Below are positions 1 to 6,860 of a DNA stretch of 14,767 bases, piece by piece (position 1 is the stretch's first letter; each line of letters opens with the position of its first letter). Source of the DNA: an uncultured Clostridia bacterium. Lineage in GTDB: Bacteria > Bacillota > Clostridia > Christensenellales > UBA1242. The notes under the pieces were generated by a model. The model did no database searches. It was not told the DNA's origin and saw only the letters and a program-made list of their open reading frames with translations. The position numbers and the translations under genes were made by a program. The stretch is taken from assembly GCA_937992055.1 (NCBI GenBank), contig CALKLQ010000030.1, positions 1 through 14,767 of the forward strand. The letters run 5' to 3'.

Positions 1-321
1 TGTAGCTCCTGTTATGCTAGCACCAGTAGCACCAGTAGGGCCGGTTGGACCAGTTGCGCCAGTGGCTCCTGTAGGTCCTGTGGCACCAGTAGCACCATTT
101 GCACCAGTTATACTTGGGCCAGTAGCACCAGTAGGGCCAGTAGGACCTGTTGGACCAGTAGGACCGGTAGGACCCATTATGCTCATACCTGCAGGGCCGG
201 TAGGACCTGTTGGGCCGGTCACCCCTCTTATGAGAAGGGTGTCAGTTCTATTACAACAATTAAAGTTATTACAACCACAGTTATTACAACCACAATTATT
301 ACCATGATTACAAAAGAACAT
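1..321 (-). CDS. Collagen-like repeat protein, N-terminal part (3' end off the window)
   Basis: This is a surface or spore-coat type collagen-like protein of which 107 codons are visible. The first ~30 residues form a cysteine/asparagine-rich head (Cys at 4, 10, 12, 15, 17, 21 and 22, in an NNCGCNNCGCNN pattern). A short TLLIRG linker and then Gly-X-Y triplets follow, mostly GPT and GAT, as in BclA-like exosporium proteins. Thr in the Y position is typical of bacterial collagens, which lack hydroxyproline. Three interruptions of the form G-x-S-I-(T/M)-G break the triplet register. The ATG is set by a strong GGAGGTG ribosome binding site at 326-332. There is no signal peptide, which fits assembly on a spore or cell surface from inside the mother cell, but that is inference. 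It is divergent from the type III mod gene. The substrate and exact location are unknown. The repetitive plus-strand ORF across it is an antisense shadow. Confidence 0.85.
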   Translation of the reverse strand, partial: MFFCNHGNNCGCNNCGCNNFNCCNRTDTLLIRGVTGPTGPTGPAGMSIMGPTGPTGPTGPTGPTGATGPSITGANGATGATGPTGATGATGPTGPTGATGASITGAT

Positions 322-339
322 ATTTCACCTCCATTTCAC

Positions 340-401
340 ATTATGCAAAAAATTAAAATGTGGTTAAACAAGGCTATAAAAGTGGTTTAATTAATATACA
401 A
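340..401 (-). promoter_or_regulatory. Candidate promoter(s) for the collagen-like gene
   Basis: Two readings are possible on the minus strand. One is TTGTAT (396-401), a 17-nt spacer and TATAGC (373-378), giving a leader of about 45 nt. The other is TTTAAC (363-368), a 17-nt spacer and CATAAT (340-345), ending 7 nt before the ribosome binding site. The CATA core of the second also resembles -10 boxes of mother-cell sporulation sigma factors. Neither is compelling, and both overlap the divergent mod promoter region. Confidence 0.3.
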
Positions 402-416
402 AAAAAAGGTTTTATA

Positions 417-425
417 TGTTATAAT
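417..425 (+). promoter_or_regulatory. Extended -10 promoter of the mod-res operon
   Basis: TGTTATAAT is a perfect extended -10 element (TGnTATAAT). The -35 position 17 nt upstream (397-402) is poor, as is common for extended -10 promoters. The hexamer ends 6 nt before the AGGAG ribosome binding site at 432-436, so the predicted transcript would begin at or inside that site. Confidence 0.55.
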
Positions 426-443
426 GCTATTAGGAGAAAATAA

Positions 444-2084
444 ATGGATGCAAAAACAAAGCTTGAACTTACTTGGATTGGAAAAGATGAGGAAAAAAGC
501 ATAGAGCCTAGAATTTTGATAGAAGATTGCAGTTTGAGTAATGTATCTTTGGACGAAAATACTGAAAATATGTTGATTTATGGTGATAATTTATTAGCTC
601 TTAAAGCGCTTGAACAAAACTTTAGTGGCAGAATAAAATGCATATATATTGATCCTCCTTATAATGCAGATGCAACGGGGGTGCTTTTTGATGACAATAT
701 TGAACATTCTATCTATCTCAGTTTAATGCGCCAAAGAATTAAACTACTTAATTCTTTACTAGATAAAAATGGAGTGTTTTGTATGCAATGCGATTATAAT
801 GAAATGGCATATTTAAAAATTGTTTGTGATGAAATTTTTGGAAGAAACAATTATATTACAATGATAACGGTTAAGACCTCCTCAGAAAGTGGAGTAAAGG
901 TAAATGCAAATAAACCTGCAAAGGTTTCTGAGTATATTTTAATTTATGGGAAAAACAAGGAACTTGTTGAATATAAAACAATAAGAATTGTGACTGGCTA
1001 TGATAAAAACTATAGTTACTACATTAAAAATCCAAATGATGATTGTAGCAGATGGGAGTTTGAAAACATCAAAGAAGTTTTGTCTAAACAACTAGACAAA
1101 AAAAAGTACGAGCTAACAGATGATGAATTGAGAACTTTTCAAATTGAAAACAAGGATAGAGTTTTTTCTATACGAGATATTAGTGACAGCTTGAAAAAGT
1201 TTATTAAAGAAAATAACATAGACAAAGATAGTGTTTATGAATATGTCACTTCAAAAGGCAAAAAAACATTGCTTTATAAAAATGGTGAAATTATCTTTGT
1301 AAAAAATAAGGTTTGTAAGATAGATGGCAAAGATGAATTGACAAAAATAGCCAGTGATATTTGGCTTGACATCTCATGGGATGGAATTGCCAACGAGGGA
1401 GGAGTTGCACTAAAAAATAGCAAGAAACCGGAAAAATTGATTGAGAGAATTTTGCAAGCTTATACCAATAAGGGCGATTTTGTTTTAGATTCTTTTTTAG
1501 GTTCGGGAACAACGGTTGCCGTTGCCCACAAAATGGGTAGAAAATGGATAGGGATAGAACATAAAGAACAAATATTTAATTTAGTAAAGCCAAGATTGGA
1601 TAATGTTATTGCGGGTGTTGAAAATTCCGGAGTGACTAAATCTGTCAATTGGAAGGGTGGCGGTGGATATAAATTTTATTCCCTTGCTCCCTCACTTATT
1701 AAAATTGATGCTTTTGGACAACCGGTTATTAATCCTAACTATAATGCTGAAATGTTGGCTCAGGCAATTGCAAAACATGAAGGTTATTATTATGCGCCAG
1801 ACAAGTGTGTTTTTTGGAAACAAGCTAATAATCAATCCAACTGCTTTCTATTTACTACAACAAATCATGTTAATGGTCAGTTAATGCAAGCTATCTATAG
1901 TGAATTGAAAGATGATGAGCATTTGTTAATAGTTTGTAAATCTTATGACTCAAATTTGGAACTTCAAAGGAATGTTTCCATTAAAAAAATTCCTCAATCT
2001 CTACTTAAAAACTGCGAATTTGGAAGGGATGATTATAGTTTAAATATCATTTGTCCGCCTGAAGAGGAGGAAGTTGATGAATAA
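444..2084 (+). CDS. mod: Type III restriction-modification system methyltransferase (Mod)
   Basis: DNA N6-adenine methyltransferase of the beta class. It carries the sequence specificity of a type III R-M complex and methylates one strand of an asymmetric site using S-adenosylmethionine. The catalytic DPPYN motif lies at residues 70-74. The target-recognition region runs from about 140 to 300. A KPEKLIERIL segment at 328-337 precedes the SAM-binding FLGSGTT motif at 351-357. This order (catalytic motif before SAM motif) defines the beta class. A C-terminal domain beginning GGGGYKFYSLAPSL near 405 is typical of type III Mod proteins. At 546 aa it is close to, or slightly below, the usual size. 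The start is supported by AGGAG at 432-436 with 7-nt spacing. The 3' end, coding for a glutamate run, also contains the ribosome binding site of res, so the pair is translationally coupled. The recognition sequence cannot be read from the protein. Confidence 0.92.
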   Translation: MDAKTKLELTWIGKDEEKSIEPRILIEDCSLSNVSLDENTENMLIYGDNLLALKALEQNFSGRIKCIYIDPPYNADATGVLFDDNIEHSIYLSLMRQRIKLLNSLLDKNGVFCMQCDYNEMAYLKIVCDEIFGRNNYITMITVKTSSESGVKVNANKPAKVSEYILIYGKNKELVEYKTIRIVTGYDKNYSYYIKNPNDDCSRWEFENIKEVLSKQLDKKKYELTDDELRTFQIENKDRVFSIRDISDSLKKFIKENNIDKDSVYEYVTSKGKKTLLYKNGEIIFVKNKVCKIDGKDELTKIASDIWLDISWDGIANEGGVALKNSKKPEKLIERILQAYTNKGDFVLDSFLGSGTTVAVAHKMGRKWIGIEHKEQIFNLVKPRLDNVIAGVENSGVTKSVNWKGGGGYKFYSLAPSLIKIDAFGQPVINPNYNAEMLAQAIAKHEGYYYAPDKCVFWKQANNQSNCFLFTTTNHVNGQLMQAIYSELKDDEHLLIVCKSYDSNLELQRNVSIKKIPQSLLKNCEFGRDDYSLNIICPPEEEEVDE

Positions 2085-4737
2085 TTTAAATAGACCTTTG
2101 TTTCCACAATATACCGTTGATTATCTTTCAAATGTCATGTCTTTAAGAAAACCACAAAAGCAAAGTCTTAAAATTTTAGACTCAATTTTAGATGAAATTG
2201 TTTTGTCTAAAAATTTAAATCTAGATGATGCAAGAGATTCAATACATGATGTTTATCCTATATTTAGTGATTTTGAACATTCCTTTATGTCATTGACTTT
2301 TGCTCTTGCAACCGGTGTGGGGAAAACAAAATTGATGGGTGCTTTTATTACCTATTTATATGCACAAAAGGGTATACGCAACTTTTTTGTTGTCGCACCC
2401 AATTTGACTATTTATCAAAAATTGAAAAATGACCTTGGAAACTATGCGGAGGATAATTTAAAATATGTTTTCAGAGGGGTAAGTTGCTTTGCAAACAATC
2501 ATCCTAATATTTGGGTAGATGATGATTATAGAAATAGACCTGCTGTTTTGCTTGGTGACAGTGATTCTATTAATATTTACATTTTTAATATTTCAAAGTT
2601 TAACTCAGAAGAGAGAAACATGATGGCGCTAAACGAGTATTTGGGGCAAAGTTTTTTTGAGTACCTGAAGTCGCTTGATGATTTGGTTCTTATAATGGAC
2701 GAGTGTCATCATTATAGAGCTTCAAAGAGTGCTGAAGCAATCAATGGATTAAAACCAATTTTGGGCTTGGAGCTTACCGCAACTCCACAAATAGAAAAAA
2801 ATAATAAAACGATTCTGTTTAAGAACGTTGTATATGAATACCCTCTTTATAAAGCTATAAAAGATGGTTATACCAGATCTCCTTATGCGCTTACGAGAAG
2901 GGATATTTTGGCTTATAACTTTTCCGATGAAGAACTTGACAAAACCATGTTAAATGATGGAATTTTGCATCATGAAAATATTAAACAAGAATTGATTAAA
3001 TATTCCTATAATAATCATTTGAAATTGATAAAACCTTTTGTGCTAGTTGTGTGCAAAAATACCGAGCATGCCGAATGGGTGCTAAAATATTTAAAATCTA
3101 ATGAATTTAAAAATGGACAATATAAGGACAAAGTTATTTTAATCCATAGCAATCAAAGGGGCTTGGAAAAAGAGGAAAATATTAATCTTCTTTTAGATGT
3201 TGAAAAAAATACAAATCCTATAGAAATTGTTATCCATGTAAACATTTTAAAAGAGGGTTGGGATGTAAATAATCTTTACACAATTATTCCTCTTAGAACG
3301 GCGGCAAGTAAAACTTTAAGGGAACAGACTATTGGTCGCGGACTTAGATTGCCATATGGGAATAGAACTGGTGACAATCTTGTTGATTCTGTCACTATAA
3401 CCGCTCATGATAAATTTGATGAAATTATTACAGAGGCGCAAAAAAGAGATTCTATTTTTAATGCTGAAGGCGTTATTTTTGCAGAGTATGAAAGACAAAA
3501 AAAAGTGGCGTTTGTTCAAAGTTCTTTTTGGGACAACGAATCTAAAAAATATGAGGTTTTGTCTAAAGCGGGCTTAGATTCTTGTGATAAAGATAGTAAT
3601 GAAAATTATTATAAGGCGCTAAATTTAATTATTTCTGCTACCGCTGACGAAATTAAAAATAATCCAACAAAAGTTGTAAAAAAAGAGAACGTCATAAAAA
3701 AAATTGATGAGGACCTAGGCAAGCGTTTTAAAGATAACACAGATTTAAAACATATTATTGAGGTTATGTTTGGATTAGATGAACAACTTGTAGAAAAAAT
3801 TCAAGATACCGAAATGTATATTCCAAAATTAAGGACCGAAAGTATTGGAAATGAGAGCTATATAATTCAAGATTTTGACTTAGATTTAACTAATTTTAAT
3901 TACCTGCCAATAGAGAATGAGATATTGATAAAAAGTCTATTAGATTCTACCGATGCTCCAATCTTTATTAAAAAAGGAGTGGTGAACATTAATTCTATCA
4001 GTCCTGAAATTTATTTGGTTAACGAGATTAGAAACATAGGAGAAATAGACTATGAAAAATGTCCTGAGTTAGTGCAAAAAATTGTAATGCAATTTCTAAA
4101 TTTTTATAGAGCAAAGTATCAAGAAGACGAGGTTAGAAACATTTGCATTATGTATAAAAAAGACATTGTTGAAAAATTTAAACAGCAATTACTTTTACAT
4201 TTAGCGGTAAAATATGAAGGAATGATTGAAGAGGCTTTTGGCATAGAAACTATTGTTAGAGATTATGCAGTTGACTATTCTAGTTCAATTAAAAACCTTT
4301 TAGAAGCTCCAGATGATTCTATTTCATCTACTGTTTATGAAGGGGCTAACAAGTCGGTTACAAATCTTTATAAGTTTGATAGTAATAGTGAAAGATTATT
4401 TGCGCTTTCATGTGAAAATTCGCCAGAGGTTGTAAGATGGCTCAGACCAGCACCAAAACAATTTAATATTACTTATAATCGCGGAAAACGCTATGAACCA
4501 GATTTTGTTGTTGAAACCCAAGATTCTTATTATTTGGTTGAAATAAAAGACAAGAGGTTTTTAAATGATGTTGACGTGTTGGCAAAAAAAGATAGGGCTG
4601 TTAAATATTGTAAAATTGCCTCAGAATATAATTTAGCTAATGGACATAAAAAATTCAAATATTTGTTGATTCCTCATGACGAAATAACTTCTAACTCAAG
4701 TTTTAACAATTTAAAAAGTAGATTTTTAGTTGAATAA
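2077..4737 (+). CDS. res: Type III restriction enzyme Res subunit (helicase-nuclease)
   Basis: ATP-dependent restriction subunit that acts with Mod on unmodified DNA, translocating or sliding and cutting near one of two head-to-head sites. Superfamily 2 helicase motifs occur in order: Walker A ATGVGKT (78-84), DECHH (208-212), TATP (234-237) and QTIGRGLRLP (417-426). The C-terminal nuclease carries the PD-(D/E)xK signature: PD ending at Asp809, then Glu822-Ile-Lys824. All catalytic residues are present, so the enzyme looks intact at 886 aa, near the family size. The start is placed at ATG 2077, not the in-frame TTG at 2074, because GAGGAGG at 2064-2070 lies 6 nt from the ATG and only 3 nt from the TTG. 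It overlaps mod by 8 nt. No clear terminator follows in 4738-4898. Base composition looks more AT-rich than the gyrase genes, which is compatible with acquisition but not proof. Confidence 0.93.
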   Translation: MNNLNRPLFPQYTVDYLSNVMSLRKPQKQSLKILDSILDEIVLSKNLNLDDARDSIHDVYPIFSDFEHSFMSLTFALATGVGKTKLMGAFITYLYAQKGIRNFFVVAPNLTIYQKLKNDLGNYAEDNLKYVFRGVSCFANNHPNIWVDDDYRNRPAVLLGDSDSINIYIFNISKFNSEERNMMALNEYLGQSFFEYLKSLDDLVLIMDECHHYRASKSAEAINGLKPILGLELTATPQIEKNNKTILFKNVVYEYPLYKAIKDGYTRSPYALTRRDILAYNFSDEELDKTMLNDGILHHENIKQELIKYSYNNHLKLIKPFVLVVCKNTEHAEWVLKYLKSNEFKNGQYKDKVILIHSNQRGLEKEENINLLLDVEKNTNPIEIVIHVNILKEGWDVNNLYTIIPLRTAASKTLREQTIGRGLRLPYGNRTGDNLVDSVTITAHDKFDEIITEAQKRDSIFNAEGVIFAEYERQKKVAFVQSSFWDNESKKYEVLSKAGLDSCDKDSNENYYKALNLIISATADEIKNNPTKVVKKENVIKKIDEDLGKRFKDNTDLKHIIEVMFGLDEQLVEKIQDTEMYIPKLRTESIGNESYIIQDFDLDLTNFNYLPIENEILIKSLLDSTDAPIFIKKGVVNINSISPEIYLVNEIRNIGEIDYEKCPELVQKIVMQFLNFYRAKYQEDEVRNICIMYKKDIVEKFKQQLLLHLAVKYEGMIEEAFGIETIVRDYAVDYSSSIKNLLEAPDDSISSTVYEGANKSVTNLYKFDSNSERLFALSCENSPEVVRWLRPAPKQFNITYNRGKRYEPDFVVETQDSYYLVEIKDKRFLNDVDVLAKKDRAVKYCKIASEYNLANGHKKFKYLLIPHDEITSNSSFNNLKSRFLVE

Positions 4738-4805
4738 TAAATATTTAAAAATTATGTCTTTGTATTAAATTCTATCATATAATTTTGTTTAGTTAATTTT
4801 TGATA

Positions 4806-4834
4806 TTGCAAAAATTTAAAATAAATGATAAAAT
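4806..4834 (+). promoter_or_regulatory. Sigma-A-type promoter of the 125-aa gene
   Basis: TTGCAA (4806-4811), a 17-nt spacer and TAAAAT (4829-4834), with TG one base upstream of the hexamer (extended -10). The predicted start near 4841 gives a leader of about 58 nt. It implies the downstream gene is expressed independently of mod-res. Confidence 0.6.
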
Positions 4835-4898
4835 AAATTTGAAAAGAAATTAGATTTAACTTATTTTAAATTGAAAATTTATTTTTAACAGGTGAAAA

Positions 4899-5276
4899 AT
4901 GAAAAAAGATGACATTAAATTGTGTGGTAAAATTAAGCCTTTGATAGGTGAAAATGGAAGATTTTATTTTGCCAAATGTTATAATTTTGAGTCAGGCAAT
5001 ATGCAAAGAACAGAAATGGAAGTTTTGCCAAATTCACTGCTTTCATTAGGTGAGGCAGAGATATCTATTAAATCTGAAGCTCCTACCATAAAAGAGATTT
5101 TAAATTTTATTCAAAAAAATAAGTTGAAGGGAATTAAGGCATATTATGTTAGGTCAGTTGGCTATAATAATTATATAAATAAAAGGGTTGCTAGAGTGGC
5201 ATTCTATGGTTACCAGAAGGGATTTGAACATCAATATGAAAATGCCATAGCAAACTTAGACCAAAAGTCGCTGTAA
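4899..5276 (+). CDS. Uncharacterised 125-aa protein
   Basis: I do not recognise this family. The protein has no signal peptide, membrane segment or cysteine cluster and is predicted to be soluble, basic and rich in tyrosine. A 40-residue stretch around 55-75 (SIKSEAPTIKEILNFIQKNK) suggests one amphipathic helix, followed by an alternating hydrophobic/aromatic stretch (KAYYVRSVGYNNYINKRVARVAFYGY, residues about 80-105, given here only as two overlapping halves: AYYVRSVGYNNY and RVARVAFYGY) that looks like beta strands. AGGTGA at 4890-4895 precedes the ATG. It has its own promoter, lies 161 nt downstream of res in the same direction, and ends at a bidirectional terminator. It may be a companion of the R-M system or an unrelated neighbour; the sequence does not decide. 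Confidence 0.75.
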   Translation: MKKDDIKLCGKIKPLIGENGRFYFAKCYNFESGNMQRTEMEVLPNSLLSLGEAEISIKSEAPTIKEILNFIQKNKLKGIKAYYVRSVGYNNYINKRVARVAFYGYQKGFEHQYENAIANLDQKSL

Positions 5277-5295
5277 GTTTAATCATTTTGACATT

Positions 5296-5325
5296 AAAAA
5301 AAGAAGGGTAAACCCTTCCTTTTTT
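5296..5325. terminator. Bidirectional intrinsic terminator between convergent genes
   Basis: Core stem GAAGGGT / ACCCTTC (5303-5309 with 5312-5318) and a 2-nt loop, flanked by an A-run on the left (5296-5302) and a T-run on the right (5320-5325). It therefore works for the plus-strand 125-aa gene and the minus-strand lipoprotein gene, which converge here. Confidence 0.75.
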
Positions 5326-5338
5326 ATTTTTATTTAAA

Positions 5339-6019
5339 TTATTTTGTTTTTTCAAGGTTGCTTAAAACAATTCCATCGCAACTTGTTGCAGCGTTCCAAA
5401 GTGATCTGAAACCAACAATTTCATTTGCAACTTGTCTTGAATTTTCAATTTTAGCTCCATCGTTGAAAGTGAATGTGTAGTCAAGTTTTTCTGTGTCAGC
5501 TTTAACTGTAATTGCAACTTTAACTTTGTTGTTTGATGCTGTTACATCTTTAGCGTTGTTTAAAATTGTAGCATATTCGTCATTGCCATGATTAACGCCC
5601 ATCATTTCATTTGCTTTATATCCCTCGGCTGTTTTAACAATTCCAAATCTAATTTCATCAACATGTGAGTAGGTTTCGTCAACTTTTTTGTTAAATGATA
5701 AAACCCAAGCGGTGAAATCTCCATTTTCCATTGCAGACAAGTCTAAGGTGAAGGTAAAAGTGGTTTCATTTTTGTCCCAATCTAGGTTTTTATCCTCCTC
5801 ACCAAAGTAGGTTGCACCTGACATATCATAATCTGCGTTAGCATTTGCTTTGTTGAACACAATGCCGGCCTTAGTTTCTGTTAAATTTGCATTTCCATCA
5901 AAAATATCTTTTGAGAAAGTGTCGAAACCATAGCTTATAGTTCTTCCACATGCTGCTAATGCGGTGCAAGAAACAAGTACTAAAAGCATAAGGCATAAGA
6001 TAGATTTAAATTTTTTCAT
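5339..6019 (-). CDS. Predicted secreted lipoprotein, function unknown
   Basis: The N terminus is a classic lipoprotein signal peptide: MKKFK, a hydrophobic core, then the lipobox LAAC with Cys24 as the likely lipidated residue. LVSC ending at Cys18 is an alternative lipobox six residues earlier. The mature ~200 residues alternate short hydrophobic and polar stretches (FTFTLDLSAM, VKVAITVKA, YTFTFNDGAKI), suggesting a beta-sandwich or jelly-roll domain of the concanavalin/laminin-G kind. That fold assignment is inference, and no catalytic motif is recognised. AAGGAG (6025-6030) sits 5 nt from the ATG. It lies 133 nt downstream of a sigma factor gene on the same strand but has its own promoter. 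It would be anchored to the outer face of the membrane and could bind glycan or another surface ligand. Confidence 0.85.
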   Translation of the reverse strand: MKKFKSILCLMLLVLVSCTALAACGRTISYGFDTFSKDIFDGNANLTETKAGIVFNKANANADYDMSGATYFGEEDKNLDWDKNETTFTFTLDLSAMENGDFTAWVLSFNKKVDETYSHVDEIRFGIVKTAEGYKANEMMGVNHGNDEYATILNNAKDVTASNNKVKVAITVKADTEKLDYTFTFNDGAKIENSRQVANEIVGFRSLWNAATSCDGIVLSNLEKTK

Positions 6020-6047
6020 ATTAACTCCTTATTTTAAATCTTAATAT

Positions 6048-6076
6048 TTTTTAGCATTTTATTAATGTAAAGTCAA
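6048..6076 (-). promoter_or_regulatory. Promoter of the lipoprotein gene
   Basis: On the minus strand, TTGACT (6071-6076), a 17-nt spacer and TAAAAA (6048-6053), preceded by TGC (extended -10). Predicted start near 6041, leader about 24 nt including AAGGAG. Confidence 0.55.
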
Positions 6077-6152
6077 ACAATTTAAAGTTTATTTTAAAAA
6101 TTCGACAAATAAAAAAATACAAGAATATTTTCTCATATTTTTCATAATTTAT

Positions 6153-6758
6153 TCATTGCATATTGAAATCATCGTCATTTCTTAATGTTTGTATAAGTTG
6201 CTTTTTAAGTTTTGTCAACTTTTTATAGATTGCGGAGGTAGAAAGATTATATTTTTCTGCTATCTGTTTTGCATTAAGTCCATTACGATAATAGTCTTTT
6301 AAAATTGGATTATCTTCAAAAAAATTATTTATTGTTTCATTTACAATTTCTTTTTCATAAACTTCAGAAGGGGTTTTGATATCACTAGCTGCACCGTAAT
6401 AAAGCAAATTAACAGAAGCATCATGAAATTTTGCGTTTGGATCGTCCGCTTTCAACAAATAGTTATTTATCTTGCGATTTTCAGCTTTTCTTTTTCTAAC
6501 TTCCATTTTTGCCAAATTATCTAAACAAATGTAAGCAAAAGTTGAAATTTTAACATTTTTTATAGGGTCATACTTTTTTATAGAATAAACAAAAAACTTT
6601 GTGACTATCTCTTGCACTAAATCTTCAAAATATAATGATTGACAAAAATATTTTGAAACAATTTTAGTTGCCAAACGATAAATTTCTGACACCTCTTGTT
6701 CAGTAAACGTGTATTCATTATTTTTTATTAATTGCATTTTTTGTTTATCTAAAATCAT
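6153..6758 (-). CDS. RNA polymerase sigma factor, sigma-70 family, small alternative type
   Basis: A 201-aa sigma factor with two DNA-binding regions and no region 1.1. Region 2 spans about residues 43-92, with the core-binding and -10 recognition signatures YFEDLVQEI and KYDPIKNVKISTFAYICLDN. Region 4 is a helix-turn-helix at about 160-188 (LNAKQIAEKYNLSTSAIYKK) for -35 recognition. Region 3 is reduced to a variable linker (95-150). I chose the ATG at 6756-6758 because GAGGA (6765-6769) lies 6 nt upstream. The longer reading starts at TTG 6803, has no ribosome binding site, and its TTG coincides with a likely -35 box. No anti-sigma gene is adjacent. The size and architecture fit ECF-like or SigH-like alternative sigma factors, but I cannot name the regulon. 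The downstream lipoprotein could be a target or merely a neighbour. Confidence 0.85.
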   Translation of the reverse strand: MILDKQKMQLIKNNEYTFTEQEVSEIYRLATKIVSKYFCQSLYFEDLVQEIVTKFFVYSIKKYDPIKNVKISTFAYICLDNLAKMEVRKRKAENRKINNYLLKADDPNAKFHDASVNLLYYGAASDIKTPSEVYEKEIVNETINNFFEDNPILKDYYRNGLNAKQIAEKYNLSTSAIYKKLTKLKKQLIQTLRNDDDFNMQ

Positions 6759-6775
6759 TTTATATCCTCGTATTA

Positions 6776-6803
6776 ATTTTAATACATTAAAAAAATAAGT
6801 CAA
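6776..6803 (-). promoter_or_regulatory. Candidate promoter of the sigma factor gene
   Basis: On the minus strand, TTGACT (6798-6803), a 16-nt spacer and TAAAAT (6776-6781). The -10 hexamer ends exactly 6 nt before the GAGGA ribosome binding site, which predicts a very short leader. Confidence 0.45.
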
Positions 6804-6831
6804 TAGGTAATTTGTTGTAGGTAAATTATAT

Positions 6832-6860
6832 TTGACTTTTTATGCAAATAAATTTATACT
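6832..6860 (+). promoter_or_regulatory. Strong sigma-A-type promoter upstream of nfeD
   Basis: TTGACT (6832-6837), a 17-nt spacer and TATACT (6855-6860), each one base from consensus. The predicted start near 6867 lies about 465 nt before the nfeD start codon, with no gene in between. It is divergent from the sigma factor gene. Confidence 0.65.

Noticed and set aside
14..307. Plus-strand ORF rich in Val-Pro-Ala-Gly
   Set aside because: It is the antisense shadow of the Gly-X-Y repeats on the minus strand, where a ribosome binding site and a sensible N terminus exist.
1098..1105. A8 run in the Mod recognition region (another A8 at 3497-3504 in res) as a phase-variation tract
   Set aside because: A8 runs are common at this AT content, and type III phase variation normally uses longer homopolymers or tandem repeats.
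6759..6803. Longer sigma factor reading from TTG at 6803
   Set aside because: It has no ribosome binding site, the added 15 residues do not look like sigma sequence, and the TTG is part of a likely -35 box.
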